Shown piece after piece: positions 43,189 to 52,509 of a DNA stretch of 64,000 bases (position 1 is the first letter of the stretch; every line of letters starts with the position of its first letter). Under the pieces are notes generated by a model, which searched no databases, was not told where the DNA came from, and was given only the letters and a program-made list of their open reading frames with translations. A program made the translations under genes and the position numbers. The DNA comes from Paenibacillus tundrae (GTDB lineage: Bacteria > Bacillota > Bacilli > Paenibacillales > Paenibacillaceae). Location of the stretch: contig NZ_CP145605.1 of assembly GCF_036884255.1 (NCBI RefSeq), positions 4,092,001 to 4,156,000 on the forward strand. The letters are read 5' to 3'.

Positions 43189-44298
43189 TTAAGGGCGTGC
43201 TACCGCCTTCTCTGCCAGCGTGTTCTCCAGTGCCGCAATAAATGCACGGTTCTGTTCTGTTGTTCCAACGGACACACGAATGTAAGTTGGGTACACTTTG
43301 AAACCTGGACGCACGATAATACCTTGCTTAAGCAAAGATTGAAATGCTGTCGCTGATGGCATATCCAAATCAACCATAATGAAGTTACCTTGCGATGGGA
43401 AGTATGGCAAGCCAAGACGTGAAAACTCATTTTGCAGGAATTCACGTTCCTCCGTATTGCGCTGAGCACACTCTTTCACAAAAGCCTGATCCCTTATCGC
43501 TGCTGTCGCTGCCACCTGACCGAAACGTGAGGTGTTAAATGGCTCGCGCACACGATTAATTAAGTCGATGATCTGCGGGCTCGCAATACCATATCCGATC
43601 CGCAAGGAAGCCAGACCATAGATTTTGGAGAATGTCCGCAAAATAACCAAGTTAGGATAGCGATCTAACATAGCAATACTTTGAGGATAAGCTTGATCCG
43701 TTACGAATTCATAATAGGCTTCATCCAGCACCACCATGACATGGGAAGGCACCCGATCCATAAACGCAGTCAATTCCTGTTCGGAAATGATGGTGCCTGT
43801 AGGATTATTAGGGTTACATACCCATACCGCTTTTGTTTTATCATTGATCTGTGCCAGCATAGATGCCAAATCATGTGTCCCATCCTTCAATGGAACCTCA
43901 ATGCTCACCGCACCCTCAATATCGGCATTGCTTTTATACACCGAAAACGTCTGATCTGCCATGATTGTCTCGTCTCCCGGAAGGAAGAACGCCCGCGTAA
44001 TCAGAGCAATGATCTCATCTGATCCGCAGCCAAAAATCAGATTATTACGATTCACACCAAGGTGCTCAGCAAGAACCTCTGTAAGCTCTGCAGAGCTACC
44101 GTCCGGATATATGCTAACATTCACAACTTCCCTAGTTATAGCTTCCACCGCAGCAGGAGAGCTACCGTATGGATTCTCGTTGGAAGCCAGCTTGATGACT
44201 TGCTCAAGCCCCAGTTCACGTTTCACTTCTTCAATCGGTTTGCCTGGCTGGTACACCGGCAAATTAACAATCTGGGATTTAGGTTTCAATCCGACCAC
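43189..44298 (-). CDS. hisC: Histidinol-phosphate/aromatic aminotransferase
   Basis: PLP-dependent class I/II aminotransferase. 369 residues. The N-terminal VYQPGKPIEEVKRELGLEQVIKLASNENPYGSS is characteristic of HisC; the PLP lysine is in RTFSKIYGLASLRIGYG and an Arg ligand in VRPGFKVYPTYIRVSVGT. In Bacillus subtilis the enzyme at this place serves both histidine and aromatic amino acids, and the same is likely here. The start is a GTG without a good ribosome binding site; no ATG exists before the preceding in-frame stop, so the exact start (GTG 44298 or TTG 44289) is open. Confidence 0.94.
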   Translation of the reverse strand: MVGLKPKSQIVNLPVYQPGKPIEEVKRELGLEQVIKLASNENPYGSSPAAVEAITREVVNVSIYPDGSSAELTEVLAEHLGVNRNNLIFGCGSDEIIALITRAFFLPGDETIMADQTFSVYKSNADIEGAVSIEVPLKDGTHDLASMLAQINDKTKAVWVCNPNNPTGTIISEQELTAFMDRVPSHVMVVLDEAYYEFVTDQAYPQSIAMLDRYPNLVILRTFSKIYGLASLRIGYGIASPQIIDLINRVREPFNTSRFGQVAATAAIRDQAFVKECAQRNTEEREFLQNEFSRLGLPYFPSQGNFIMVDLDMPSATAFQSLLKQGIIVRPGFKVYPTYIRVSVGTTEQNRAFIAALENTLAEKAVARP

Positions 44299-44361
44299 CG
44301 CCTGTTCATCAAATAAGGATCATGATGCCAATACATAACGAGGGATTATGAACTATAGTCC

Positions 44362-45168
44362 CTATCCTTTTAATTGTGCCACAAAGTTGCGAATTTGCAA
44401 CAGCCCTGCCTGATGTGTCTCTGGATTCTCCAGGAGCGGGATGGCTTCCTCCACCTGACGAACAATGGCACTACCCACAACAACCCCATCACAAATACGG
44501 GAGAAATGCGCTACCTGTTCACGGCTAGAGATACCGAAACCAACAGCTACCGGAATGTCAGTTAAGCTTTTTACCGTTTCAATAAACTGCTCGACTCCTT
44601 CAAAGAAGGATGCTCTCTCTCCGGTTACACCAAGGGAAGACACGCAATAGATGAAGCCGCGTGCACCTGAGACGATCCGCTCAATTCTCGCATTGGACGT
44701 AGGTGCAACCAGCGGTACCAAATGCACCCCCGCTGCTTCGGCACGACGACGCATCTCTTCAGCTTCTTCGATCGGAAGATCCGGGATAATCATGCCACTG
44801 ATGTCATGCTTGAGCAGTTCATCAAAAAACACATCAAGCCCAGTCTGCAACACAGGATTATAATACGTAAACAAGACAAAAGGCATTTTCACTCCAGCCT
44901 CGCGCGCCTTAGCTGCCGTCTCCATACAAGTACGAATGGTAATCTGGCTTTTCAGTGCCCGCTCGGAAGCACGCTGAATGACAGGGCCGTCGGCAAGAGG
45001 ATCTGAGTAAGGTACACCTAGCTCTAGAATATCTGCACCTGCTTGTTCAAGCTCTTTAATAATCTCTACCGTTGTATCCACATTGGGATCTCCAACGGTT
45101 AGGAAAGGAATAAGTGCTGTTCGATTCTGCTCTTTCAATTGTTGGAAGGTTTGATCCATTAGATTCAT
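44362..45168 (-). CDS. trpA: Tryptophan synthase alpha chain
   Basis: Cleaves indole-3-glycerol phosphate to indole and glyceraldehyde 3-phosphate. 268 residues. Catalytic acidic residues are in [16 protein letters not shown] (N-terminus) and [20 protein letters not shown]. The phosphate-binding GVTGERASF and [16 protein letters not shown] loops are also in place. It starts within ATGA overlapping the trpB stop and has GGGAGGG eight bases upstream. Last trp gene of the operon. Confidence 0.97.
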   Translation of the reverse strand: MNLMDQTFQQLKEQNRTALIPFLTVGDPNVDTTVEIIKELEQAGADILELGVPYSDPLADGPVIQRASERALKSQITIRTCMETAAKAREAGVKMPFVLFTYYNPVLQTGLDVFFDELLKHDISGMIIPDLPIEEAEEMRRRAEAAGVHLVPLVAPTSNARIERIVSGARGFIYCVSSLGVTGERASFFEGVEQFIETVKSLTDIPVAVGFGISSREQVAHFSRICDGVVVGSAIVRQVEEAIPLLENPETHQAGLLQIRNFVAQLKG

Positions 45169-46364
45169 GCGAATTGCCCTCCCGTATACTTCATGATGGA
45201 TTCGACGTCCTTATCTCCACGACCTGATAGACAAATCACGACAATATCATCAGATGTGAGTTCAGGAGCAAGCTTGACTACCTGCGCAACGGCATGAGCA
45301 GATTCTAGAGCAGGTATAATTCCCTCGGTTCTTGAGAGCAATTGCAGCGCATCCAATGCTTCCTGATCCGTGATCGGAACATATTTCGCACGTTCGATAT
45401 CTTTAAGATAGGAATGCTCTGGTCCAACGCCCGGATAATCTAAGCCAGCAGAGATGGAATGAGCCGGCTGAACCTGTCCATATTCATCCTGCAGCAAATA
45501 GCTCATAGAGCCTTGGAATACACCATGTGTTCCTTTGCTCATCGTTGCCGCATGAAATTCAGTATCCACACCTTTGCCTGCTGCTTCGACACCCACAAGC
45601 TTCACATCTGCATCACCAATAAATGGATAGAACATACCGATGGCATTACTTCCTCCACCTACTGCTGCCACAATAACATCAGGCAGACGACCTTCAAGCT
45701 CTTGAATCTGACGACGAGTCTCATCTCCAATCACCCGTTGGAAGTTACGCACCATCATTGGATATGGGTGTGGCCCTACAACTGAACCCAAGACATAGAA
45801 TGTATCTTCAACGTTGCTAACCCAATATCGCAGAGCTTCGTTCCCTGCATCCTTCAATGTTCTCGTTCCTGACGTTACTGGAATTACTTCTGCACCGAGC
45901 AACTTCATCCGGAATACATTCAATTGTTGACGCTCTGTATCTTCTTCACCCATGAATACCTTACACTCTAAACCAAGCAAAGCAGCAACCGTTGCTGTAG
46001 CTACTCCATGTTGACCTGCTCCTGTTTCAGCAATAACCTTCTTTTTGCCCATCCGTTTAGCAAGCAATCCTTGTCCGATGGCATTATTAATTTTATGTGC
46101 ACCCGTATGGTTCAGATCCTCGCGCTTCAGGTACACCTTAGGGCCATCCAAACGACGAGAGAGCTGCTCTGCATAGTACAGTGGTGTCTCCCGACCAGAA
46201 TACTCACTGAGAAGATAGTTTAATTCTTTATTGAATTCCTCATCTTCTGAAAAGCGGCTGTATGCTTCCTCTAGTTCAATTAATGCGTTCATTAGTGTCT
46301 CTGGAACAAAGCGGCCTCCGAAGGAGCCGAAACGCCCATGTTGATCCGGCAATTGATGTGTCAT
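45165..46364 (-). CDS. trpB: Tryptophan synthase beta chain
   Basis: PLP enzyme condensing indole and serine. 399 residues. The PLP lysine is in [38 protein letters not shown] and the phosphate-binding [16 protein letters not shown] are typical, as is the sequence [18 protein letters not shown]. It is linked by four-base ATGA overlaps to trpF upstream and trpA downstream. Confidence 0.98.
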   Translation of the reverse strand: MTHQLPDQHGRFGSFGGRFVPETLMNALIELEEAYSRFSEDEEFNKELNYLLSEYSGRETPLYYAEQLSRRLDGPKVYLKREDLNHTGAHKINNAIGQGLLAKRMGKKKVIAETGAGQHGVATATVAALLGLECKVFMGEEDTERQQLNVFRMKLLGAEVIPVTSGTRTLKDAGNEALRYWVSNVEDTFYVLGSVVGPHPYPMMVRNFQRVIGDETRRQIQELEGRLPDVIVAAVGGGSNAIGMFYPFIGDADVKLVGVEAAGKGVDTEFHAATMSKGTHGVFQGSMSYLLQDEYGQVQPAHSISAGLDYPGVGPEHSYLKDIERAKYVPITDQEALDALQLLSRTEGIIPALESAHAVAQVVKLAPELTSDDIVVICLSGRGDKDVESIMKYTGGQFA

Positions 46365-47059
46365 GCCTGCTTCACCCTCTCTACAAATGCTGTAATTTTT
46401 GCGATATCTTTTATTCCGTCCGTCTCTACTCCACTTGAGACATCAACACCATTCGGTGCATATGCCTGAATCAATTGTTGAACATTATCAGGCTGCAAAC
46501 CTCCAGCCACAAACAAGACAATGCCGTGATCTCTCGCCCACTTCGCATAGGTTGGAATCCGCTCCCAAGCGAAGGTATGACCAGAACCACCAACATATTG
46601 AGGATCATACGTATCGAGTAATATAGCATCTATTGTGTGCACGTAACTATTAAGTGTCGTTAACGTGGTATCATCCACTTCGGTACCCGACTCATTTTTC
46701 GGGAAGGAAAAAGCTTTGAACACTTCAGTCTGCCAACGTTGTTTCACCTGCTCACAGAAGGCCGGCGTTTCCTGTCCATGTAGCTGTATCACGTCTAATT
46801 GTACCGCGTCCATGACGTATTCAAGCTCTTCCAATGTAGGATTAACAAATACCCCGGTTAACTTCGGTCGATCCAATGTCGTCCACGCAAGCAATACTTG
46901 TTTTAATTCAGCAGCCTGCTCGGGCTCAATGCGGCGACGGGATTTAGCAAAAACAACACCAATATAATCAACAGGCAAGTTTATCATCGATTTTAGCACT
47001 TCAACGTCCTGAAGTCCACAAATTTTTACGGCCGCAGCCGGTTGTTTATGCAGATTCAT
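46361..47059 (-). CDS. trpF: Phosphoribosylanthranilate isomerase
   Basis: TIM-barrel isomerase, third step of the tryptophan branch. About 232 residues from the ATG at 47059, which has GGGGAG upstream. Conserved sequences are [43 protein letters not shown] and the phosphate site [16 protein letters not shown] with [15 protein letters not shown]. An ATG at 47101 would overlap the trpC stop as ATGA, like the other junctions in this operon, and add 14 residues; its ribosome binding site is weaker. Confidence 0.95.
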   Translation of the reverse strand: MNLHKQPAAAVKICGLQDVEVLKSMINLPVDYIGVVFAKSRRRIEPEQAAELKQVLLAWTTLDRPKLTGVFVNPTLEELEYVMDAVQLDVIQLHGQETPAFCEQVKQRWQTEVFKAFSFPKNESGTEVDDTTLTTLNSYVHTIDAILLDTYDPQYVGGSGHTFAWERIPTYAKWARDHGIVLFVAGGLQPDNVQQLIQAYAPNGVDVSSGVETDGIKDIAKITAFVERVKQA

Positions 47060-47097
47060 GTCTCTGCTCCCCGTACCGTCGTTCGTATATTCATTCA

Positions 47098-47886
47098 TCA
47101 TCGAGAACCCATTAATTCGTTCACAGCCGCTTCAACATCATCTTTACGCATCAGATGCTCCCCAACGAGAATTCCGTGAACACCCGCTGTAATTAGTTCC
47201 TCCAACCGTTCAGCACCATCAATACCACTTTCGCTGATGAGTGTCACCCCTGATGGAATCAACTTCATGAGATCTAGCGTTGTATTCAGACTGGTCTCGA
47301 ATGTTTTCAGGTTCCGATTGTTAATCCCGATAAGCGTTGCCTGCGGTATCTCCAATACTTGCTCTAGTTCAGCTTGATCATGCACTTCAATTAAAGCATC
47401 CAGACCTATACTTTTGGCAAAATCCAAGTAACGTCGAATCTGATCTTGTGTCAGTATACTTGCAATCAGCAGAATAGCATCTGCTCCTAGCAGTCTTGCC
47501 TCGGCAATCTGACGCTCATCTATAATAAAATCTTTACGAAGCAATGGAATGTTCACAGCTTGGTGGATCTCCTTCAAATACGCTGCACTTCCTTGAAAAT
47601 AAGAAACATCTGTGAGTACAGAGATACAATCTGCTCCAGCTCGTTCATAAGCTAATGCAATGTTCACCGGATGAAAGTCCGGTCGAATTAATCCTTTGGA
47701 CGGGGAAGCCTTCTTCACTTCGGCAATAAGCCCCAGTCTCCGGTTACGCCGCTCTGCTAACGCCCGTTCAAACCCACGTGTTACTGGCAACTGCTCAATC
47801 TCTTTAAGCGCCTCATCCATGTTAAATGTTTGTGAGAGCACTTCGACTTCCTGCTGTTTGGTTGCAACGATTCGATCAAGATACAT
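47098..47886 (-). CDS. trpC: Indole-3-glycerol phosphate synthase
   Basis: Ring closure to indole-3-glycerol phosphate. 262 residues. The barrel signatures LIAEVKKASPSKGLIRPDF, ISVLTDVSYFQGS, LLRKDFIIDERQIAEARLLG, IGINNRNLKTFETSL and LISESGIDGAERLEEL are complete. GGAGG lies nine bases before the ATG. It overlaps the trpD end by 11 bases. Confidence 0.98.
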   Translation of the reverse strand: MYLDRIVATKQQEVEVLSQTFNMDEALKEIEQLPVTRGFERALAERRNRRLGLIAEVKKASPSKGLIRPDFHPVNIALAYERAGADCISVLTDVSYFQGSAAYLKEIHQAVNIPLLRKDFIIDERQIAEARLLGADAILLIASILTQDQIRRYLDFAKSIGLDALIEVHDQAELEQVLEIPQATLIGINNRNLKTFETSLNTTLDLMKLIPSGVTLISESGIDGAERLEELITAGVHGILVGEHLMRKDDVEAAVNELMGSR

Positions 47887-48967
47887 GACTGTACGCCTCC
47901 GTTGTGTATATTAACTGTTCCAGTTTCCCAGCAGCTTTCCCTGTATCTACAGCCTCAGCAGCCATAGTCACACCTTCCGCAATGCTATCCGCAAGACCAG
48001 ACACATAGATACATGCTCCAGCATTAAGCAAAACAACATCACGATACGCGCTCCGCTCTCCCTGGAAGATCCGTTTAATAATTTCGGCATTTTGGACTGC
48101 ATCTCCTCCCAGTACCGCTTCAAGTGGATGCAAGTTTAAGCCCATATTGCGTGGATCAATGTCATACGTATGCACTTCTCCATTTCTTAACTCCGATACT
48201 TGCGTAGGTGCAGAAATACTGATTTCATCCAGACCATCATGACTAGCAACTACCAATGCTCTCTTTAAGCCCAGACGATTCAAAACCTCAGCAATCATCG
48301 GTGTGCGGCTGCGGTCGTACAGACCAAGCAATTGGCGGTCTGCGCCAGCAGGGTTCGTTAATGGTCCGAGCATATTAAAGATTGTACGCACACCCAGCTC
48401 TTTGCGCGGTGCAGCTGCATGCTTCATTGATGGATGATACACTTGAGCAAAACAGAAACATATTCCAATCTCATCAAGACATTGTCTCGCTTGCTCTCCA
48501 TTCAGATGAATATTAACCCCTAACGCCTCAAGCACATCCGCGCTGCCTGCTTTACCTGATGCAGAACGATTGCCATGTTTGGCAACCCGAACAGAAACTG
48601 CTGATGCTATAATTGCCGAAGCCGTGGAGATATTAAATTTGTGAATACCTGAGCCACCTGTACCACAAGTATCTAACAGCCCATTACCATCGGTAAGAAT
48701 TCTGCCACCTTGACCACGCATAGCCTCGGCAAAACCAGTAATTTCATCCACGGTTTCACCTTTCATCCGCAGCGCCATCAGCAAACCTCCGATTTGAGCC
48801 GGAGTAGCCTCGCCTTTCATAATGGAGTACATCAGGTCACGTGCTTCTGCTTGCTGGAGATCGTGTCCCTCCAAAATTTTAGCCAGACCTTGTTTCATCC
48901 CCTCTTCCGATTGAGGCGTTGAAGTCAGTTGCTGTAAGTTATCATTCATTACAGGATTTATGTTCAT
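47876..48967 (-). CDS. trpD: Anthranilate phosphoribosyltransferase
   Basis: Transfers phosphoribose to anthranilate. 363 residues, about 20 longer than usual at the N-terminus. Signatures are GLLDTCGTGGSGIHKFNIST (PRPP/Mg site), VAKHGNRSASGKAGSADVLEALG and FNMLGPLTNPAGADRQLLGLY. GGAGAG lies seven bases before the ATG. It follows trpE after 17 bases. A trpG glutamine amidotransferase gene is absent, as in Bacillus subtilis where it lies in the folate operon. Confidence 0.97.
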   Translation of the reverse strand: MNINPVMNDNLQQLTSTPQSEEGMKQGLAKILEGHDLQQAEARDLMYSIMKGEATPAQIGGLLMALRMKGETVDEITGFAEAMRGQGGRILTDGNGLLDTCGTGGSGIHKFNISTASAIIASAVSVRVAKHGNRSASGKAGSADVLEALGVNIHLNGEQARQCLDEIGICFCFAQVYHPSMKHAAAPRKELGVRTIFNMLGPLTNPAGADRQLLGLYDRSRTPMIAEVLNRLGLKRALVVASHDGLDEISISAPTQVSELRNGEVHTYDIDPRNMGLNLHPLEAVLGGDAVQNAEIIKRIFQGERSAYRDVVLLNAGACIYVSGLADSIAEGVTMAAEAVDTGKAAGKLEQLIYTTEAYSHVS

Positions 48968-48984
48968 ATCCGGTCTCTCCTCTC

Positions 48985-50556
48985 TCAGTTTTCTGCGACG
49001 CCTGCTGGACTGACAAAATAATCAGCATTGGCAAGTTTCAATCCATGATGTTTGCTCTTGACTGGGAACATCGCTTCCGCTGTCCGAATCGCCTTGAGTA
49101 ACGCTTTGGCTTTATTCACCGTCTCTTCATATTCCTTCTCAGGCACAGAATCCCATACAATTCCCGCTCCAGCCTGTACATAAGCTTTTCCCTTTTTGAA
49201 AATAATGGTTCGGATCGTGATACAAGAATCCATATTGCCCGAGAAACCAAGATAACCGATCGCTCCCGCGTATGCCCCACGTGCCTCACGCTCAAGCTCC
49301 GCAATAATTTCCATTGCCCGCAGTTTCGGTGCACCAGATACAGTTCCCGCAGGCAGACAGGACAGAAATGCATCGAAGAAATCCTTATCTTCTCTAAGCT
49401 CACCTGTCACATTCGATACCATGTGCATAACGTGAGAGTACCGCTCGATTTCCATAAACATGTCACACTTTACGGTGCCAAAGTTGGATACCCGTCCCAG
49501 ATCGTTACGACCCAAGTCAACCAGCATTAAATGCTCTGCACGCTCCTTCTCATCTTGTAGCAGATCTGCTGCAAGTGCACGATCTTCACTTTCCGTTGCG
49601 CCTCTTGGACGTGTGCCAGCTATCGGTCGTGTCGCCACTCGATTTCCATCTATTTTAACCAACGCCTCAGGCGAGGTTCCTACGATAATTTCATCATCCA
49701 TCTTCAGATAGTACATATAAGGTGATGGATTCAACGTTCTCAGCACTCTGTATACGTGAAGCGGAGAAACTTCGGTATCAATGTGAAAACGCTGGGATAG
49801 CACCACTTGAAAAATGTCTCCTGCGCGGATGTACTCTTTAGCCTGCTCCACATTGCCAATAAATTGTTCTTTCGTCAGATTGGAACGAATATCCCCTAGC
49901 TCAACATCACCTGGAATCGAACGAGGATTCAAGTTTTCACCAGGGCCTTGTTGCTGCAAACGCTCCGCAGCCTGCTCCAGCTTCTCAGAAGTCAGTGCGT
50001 AAGCTTGGCGTATTTCATCATCCGTAGCTCCATCTCTTACATGCACATTACCTACAAGCAGCATTTGTTGCTTCACATGGTCAAAAACGATAATCTGATC
50101 ACAGAACATAAAGCGAATATCATCCATATTGAGATCATCCAGCGCGTGAGCTGGAAGCTTCTCATAATATTGCAGAAGGTCGTATCCGAAAAATCCAATC
50201 GCTCCGCCTGTAAATGGAGGAAGCTCATCATCTTTAGGACTACGGTACTTTCGCAAAAGAGCCTTCAGCTCTTCAATCGGCTTACCAGGAAGCTCCCGAG
50301 TATGCCCTGCCTCTTCTACTACGATTCGGCCTTTTTTGGCGGAAATCATCAGGAACGGATCTGTACCGACAAAGGAATATCTCGCCCATTGAATTCCACC
50401 CTCGACACTTTCCAACAGAAACGCTCGGTCATTGTCGGCATAACGGCGGAAGATTCGGATTGGCGTCTCCATGTCAGCCAAGATCCGTTTAACAACGGGA
50501 ATCAGATTATATTCATTTGACATTTTCAGTACTTGATTAACGTTTGGCGTTATCAT
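48985..50556 (-). CDS. trpE: Anthranilate synthase component I
   Basis: Makes anthranilate from chorismate with an amidotransferase partner. 523 residues. The tryptophan-binding LLES motif is in DRAFLLESVEGGIQWARY, indicating feedback inhibition. The chorismate-binding domain has DIFQVVLSQRF, GTSPEALVKIDGN, RPIAGTRPRGATESEDRAL, LVDLGRNDLGRVSNFG and GTVSGAPKLRAMEII. The start at 50556 follows AAAGGA by nine bases. First gene of trpEDCFBA, behind a leader with a TRAP-type site and an intrinsic terminator. Confidence 0.97.
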   Translation of the reverse strand: MITPNVNQVLKMSNEYNLIPVVKRILADMETPIRIFRRYADNDRAFLLESVEGGIQWARYSFVGTDPFLMISAKKGRIVVEEAGHTRELPGKPIEELKALLRKYRSPKDDELPPFTGGAIGFFGYDLLQYYEKLPAHALDDLNMDDIRFMFCDQIIVFDHVKQQMLLVGNVHVRDGATDDEIRQAYALTSEKLEQAAERLQQQGPGENLNPRSIPGDVELGDIRSNLTKEQFIGNVEQAKEYIRAGDIFQVVLSQRFHIDTEVSPLHVYRVLRTLNPSPYMYYLKMDDEIIVGTSPEALVKIDGNRVATRPIAGTRPRGATESEDRALAADLLQDEKERAEHLMLVDLGRNDLGRVSNFGTVKCDMFMEIERYSHVMHMVSNVTGELREDKDFFDAFLSCLPAGTVSGAPKLRAMEIIAELEREARGAYAGAIGYLGFSGNMDSCITIRTIIFKKGKAYVQAGAGIVWDSVPEKEYEETVNKAKALLKAIRTAEAMFPVKSKHHGLKLANADYFVSPAGVAEN

Positions 50557-50591
50557 TAGATCACGTCCTTTCAGATTAGGTACATATATAC

Positions 50592-50621
50592 AAAAAAACC
50601 TCTACCATCAGGTAGAGGTTT
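50592..50621 (-). terminator. Intrinsic terminator (attenuator) before trpE
   Basis: Perfect 11-bp stem AAACCTCTACC/GGTAGAGGTTT, loop of four, T run on the minus strand. Its place between promoter and trpE marks it as the attenuator. Confidence 0.85.
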
Positions 50622-50928
50622 GGTTATAAGCTGTATTCAACAAGTTCGTGTTTTATAAATAACAAGTCCCTATACATCTTTTGCCGGATTCATCAGGTTA
50701 TCGGTAGATTAAACGTACATCCATTATACACATGTTCCGTTCAGGTACACTGAATCAAATCCATTCATCTATGATAATACTCATAGAATCTGTCTCAATT
50801 TGAACAGGTTATACCAAAACAAAACGATGTCACTGGACACGTCTCTTTCCCTAATCCTGTAATCCTATAGCGCGACGTACCGCGAATCAGTTGACCGGCC
50901 TATGTTACTCCGGCTACCACCCGCTGGA

Positions 50929-50987
50929 CTCTGCTATTACTCCACTAGCTCAGCTGCTCTCAGCTCAATCTAAACTCTACTCAACTG
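50929..50987 (-). promoter_or_regulatory. TRAP binding site (GAG/TAG triplet array)
   Basis: On the RNA strand the 59 bases read as twelve NAG triplets mostly separated by two or three bases: CAG GAG GAG TAG GAG GAG CAG GAG TAG GAG TAG GAG. Eleven (G/U)AG repeats with 2-3 nt spacers are the known target of the TRAP 11-mer, and a TRAP gene lies at 60513. The array begins about at the predicted transcription start. Confidence 0.85.
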
Positions 50988-50993
50988 CTTCTC

Positions 50994-51022
50994 ACTATAC
51001 ATGATTCCATTCGGTTTGACAA
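50994..51022 (-). promoter_or_regulatory. Sigma-A promoter of the trp operon
   Basis: TTGTCA (51017-51022) and TATAGT (50994-50999) on the minus strand with a 17-base spacer, just beyond the aroH stop. Confidence 0.75.
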
Positions 51023-51031
51023 CCACTGGAA

Positions 51032-51409
51032 TTATGAACCGGAAGGTGCTGCGAGATCTGGACGCAATGCCTGCGCACCATTCAGGTATACATGATTAAT
51101 TTCATTCTGGGCTTTGGCTGTGTTCACATGCACCATAAAACGAATACATAGTGGCAATGCCCCTTCTACTGGAACCTCCAGTGCGCACATTAGCGGCACA
51201 AGCTCCCAGCCTTCCAACTGGCGAATGGCTTTTGCAGGAAAAGCTGCATCCAAATCTCCCGTCATTGTGATCCAGACACTACAGATATCTTCCGGCGTAA
51301 TATCATTACGATCTACGATCTCTTGTAACAATATTGCCGTCTCCTGCAAAATATGTTCTTCGGTGTTATGCGTGACTGTTGTAGCCCCGCGAATTCCGCG
51401 TGTCACCAT
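51032..51409 (-). CDS. aroH: Chorismate mutase, AroH class
   Basis: Converts chorismate to prephenate. About 125 residues, the trimeric monofunctional Bacillus-type enzyme. MVTRGIRGATTVTHNTEEHI at the start, SVWITMTGDLDAAFPAKAIR and the active-site arginine region LPLCIRFMVHVN match the family. The start is the ATG at 51409, nine bases after GGGAG and four bases after the aroB stop; upstream codons overlap aroB and were discarded. Confidence 0.95.
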   Translation of the reverse strand: MVTRGIRGATTVTHNTEEHILQETAILLQEIVDRNDITPEDICSVWITMTGDLDAAFPAKAIRQLEGWELVPLMCALEVPVEGALPLCIRFMVHVNTAKAQNEINHVYLNGAQALRPDLAAPSGS

Positions 51410-51413
51410 GTTG

Positions 51414-52508
51414 TTAATCTCCCTTCTTAAGCAATTCAATCACTTCCATGACAGTTGACACAGGCACGTCTTTTTCAATTCGAGCTGCACCAATACGTTC
51501 AGGAATAATGAAGACCATATGTCCTTCACGGAACTTCTTGTCATGCATCATCGCTTCCATTAATGCATCTGTACCTAGATGACTCGGCAAAGTTACAGGA
51601 AGACGCAAGGCACGAAGCATACGAACCGTATCATCATACAGCCCTGCTGGGGCTCCCAGCTTCTCTCCAAGCAATGCTGAGCCAGCCATACCAATCGAGA
51701 TTGCTTCACCATGCAGGAATTCGCCGTATCCAGCAATTGCTTCAATAGCGTGACCAATCGTATGACCCAGGTTTAGCAGCGCTCGTTCTCCATTTTCGCG
51801 TTCATCTCTAGATACAATCTCTGCCTTAATTCCGCATCCACGCTCAAGTCCATAGCCAAGTGCCTCTGGATCTAATGCGAGCAACTGCTCTGCATGCTCT
51901 TCACACCAACGTGCGAACGCTTCGTCACGAATCAAGCCATGCTTCAGCATCTCGGATAAACCAGCAGATACATCACGAGGTTGCAACGATTGCAGTGTAT
52001 CTACATCATAGAGCACGAGCTCCGGCTGGTGGAAAGCACCGATCATATTTTTGGCAAGCGGATGATTGACTGCAACCTTACCGCCTACACTGCTGTCATG
52101 AGCCAGTATCGTTGTTGGTACTTGAACGAACTTGATTCCACGCATATATGTAGCTGCAACGAATCCAGCCAGATCACCTACCACGCCACCGCCTAAAGCA
52201 ATTATCGCTGAGCTTCGATCTAGCTTGCCTTCAATTGCAGCTGTCATCATATCTTGGTAAACGGATAGTGACTTCGATGTTTCACCAGCAGGAACAACGG
52301 CTGAGACAACTGTAAATCCAGCCGTGCTCAGCGTTTGTTCAAGCGTGGACAAATATTTAGGAGCCACATTTGCATCCGTAATAATTAATAGCGGGCTCTT
52401 CTTCGTTAGACCATACTGCTCAAAAAAGTGAGGTGCTTGTGCCAATAAACCAGAACCAATCAGAATCGGGTATGATCTTTCCTCCAATTGAACTGTTAAC
52501 TGGCGCAT
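51414..52508 (-). CDS. aroB: 3-dehydroquinate synthase
   Basis: NAD- and metal-dependent cyclisation of DAHP, second step of the shikimate pathway. About 364 residues. AIIALGGGVVGDLAGFVAATYMRG binds NAD; FVQVPTTILAHDSSVGGKVAVNHP and the metal histidines in ALLNLGHTIGHAIEAI and FLHGEAISIGM are present. The start is the ATG at 52508, ten bases after GGAG and overlapping none of aroC beyond its stop region; 23 upstream codons inside aroC were discarded. Confidence 0.96.
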   Translation of the reverse strand: MRQLTVQLEERSYPILIGSGLLAQAPHFFEQYGLTKKSPLLIITDANVAPKYLSTLEQTLSTAGFTVVSAVVPAGETSKSLSVYQDMMTAAIEGKLDRSSAIIALGGGVVGDLAGFVAATYMRGIKFVQVPTTILAHDSSVGGKVAVNHPLAKNMIGAFHQPELVLYDVDTLQSLQPRDVSAGLSEMLKHGLIRDEAFARWCEEHAEQLLALDPEALGYGLERGCGIKAEIVSRDERENGERALLNLGHTIGHAIEAIAGYGEFLHGEAISIGMAGSALLGEKLGAPAGLYDDTVRMLRALRLPVTLPSHLGTDALMEAMMHDKKFREGHMVFIIPERIGAARIEKDVPVSTVMEVIELLKKGD

Positions 52509-52509
52509 T

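Larger units (their letters stand above)
50557..50987 (-). promoter_or_regulatory. Long trp operon leader (TRAP-type attenuator)
   Basis: About 430 nt from the predicted transcription start to trpE. The 5' end is a GAG/TAG triplet array, and the 3' end an intrinsic terminator 40 nt before trpE. On the RNA, GTAGAGTTT in the triplet array (50972-50980) can pair with AAACCTCTAC of the terminator's 5' arm with one bulge, a plausible antiterminator that TRAP binding would block. Between the two lie about 300 nt with several small hairpins (for example CTATGA/TCATAG near 50780) and no clear gene. The Bacillus subtilis trp leader is about 200 nt, so this one is unusually long. Confidence 0.7.

Noticed and set aside
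50690..50696. CTGATGA on the minus strand, the hammerhead ribozyme core heptamer
   Set aside because: No stem II followed by GAAA and no matching stem III occur around it; a seven-base match is expected by chance.
50755..50784. Nine-residue ORF (MSIIIDEWI) in the trp leader as a possible leader peptide
   Set aside because: Only one Trp codon, weak ribosome binding site, and not adjacent to the terminator; TRAP control does not need a leader peptide.
50912..50922. GGGTGGTAGCC in the trpE leader, resembling a T-box core
   Set aside because: A T-box sequence should lie directly beside its terminator; this one is about 300 nt away and the following bases do not match the T-box. The adjacent triplet array explains the leader better.
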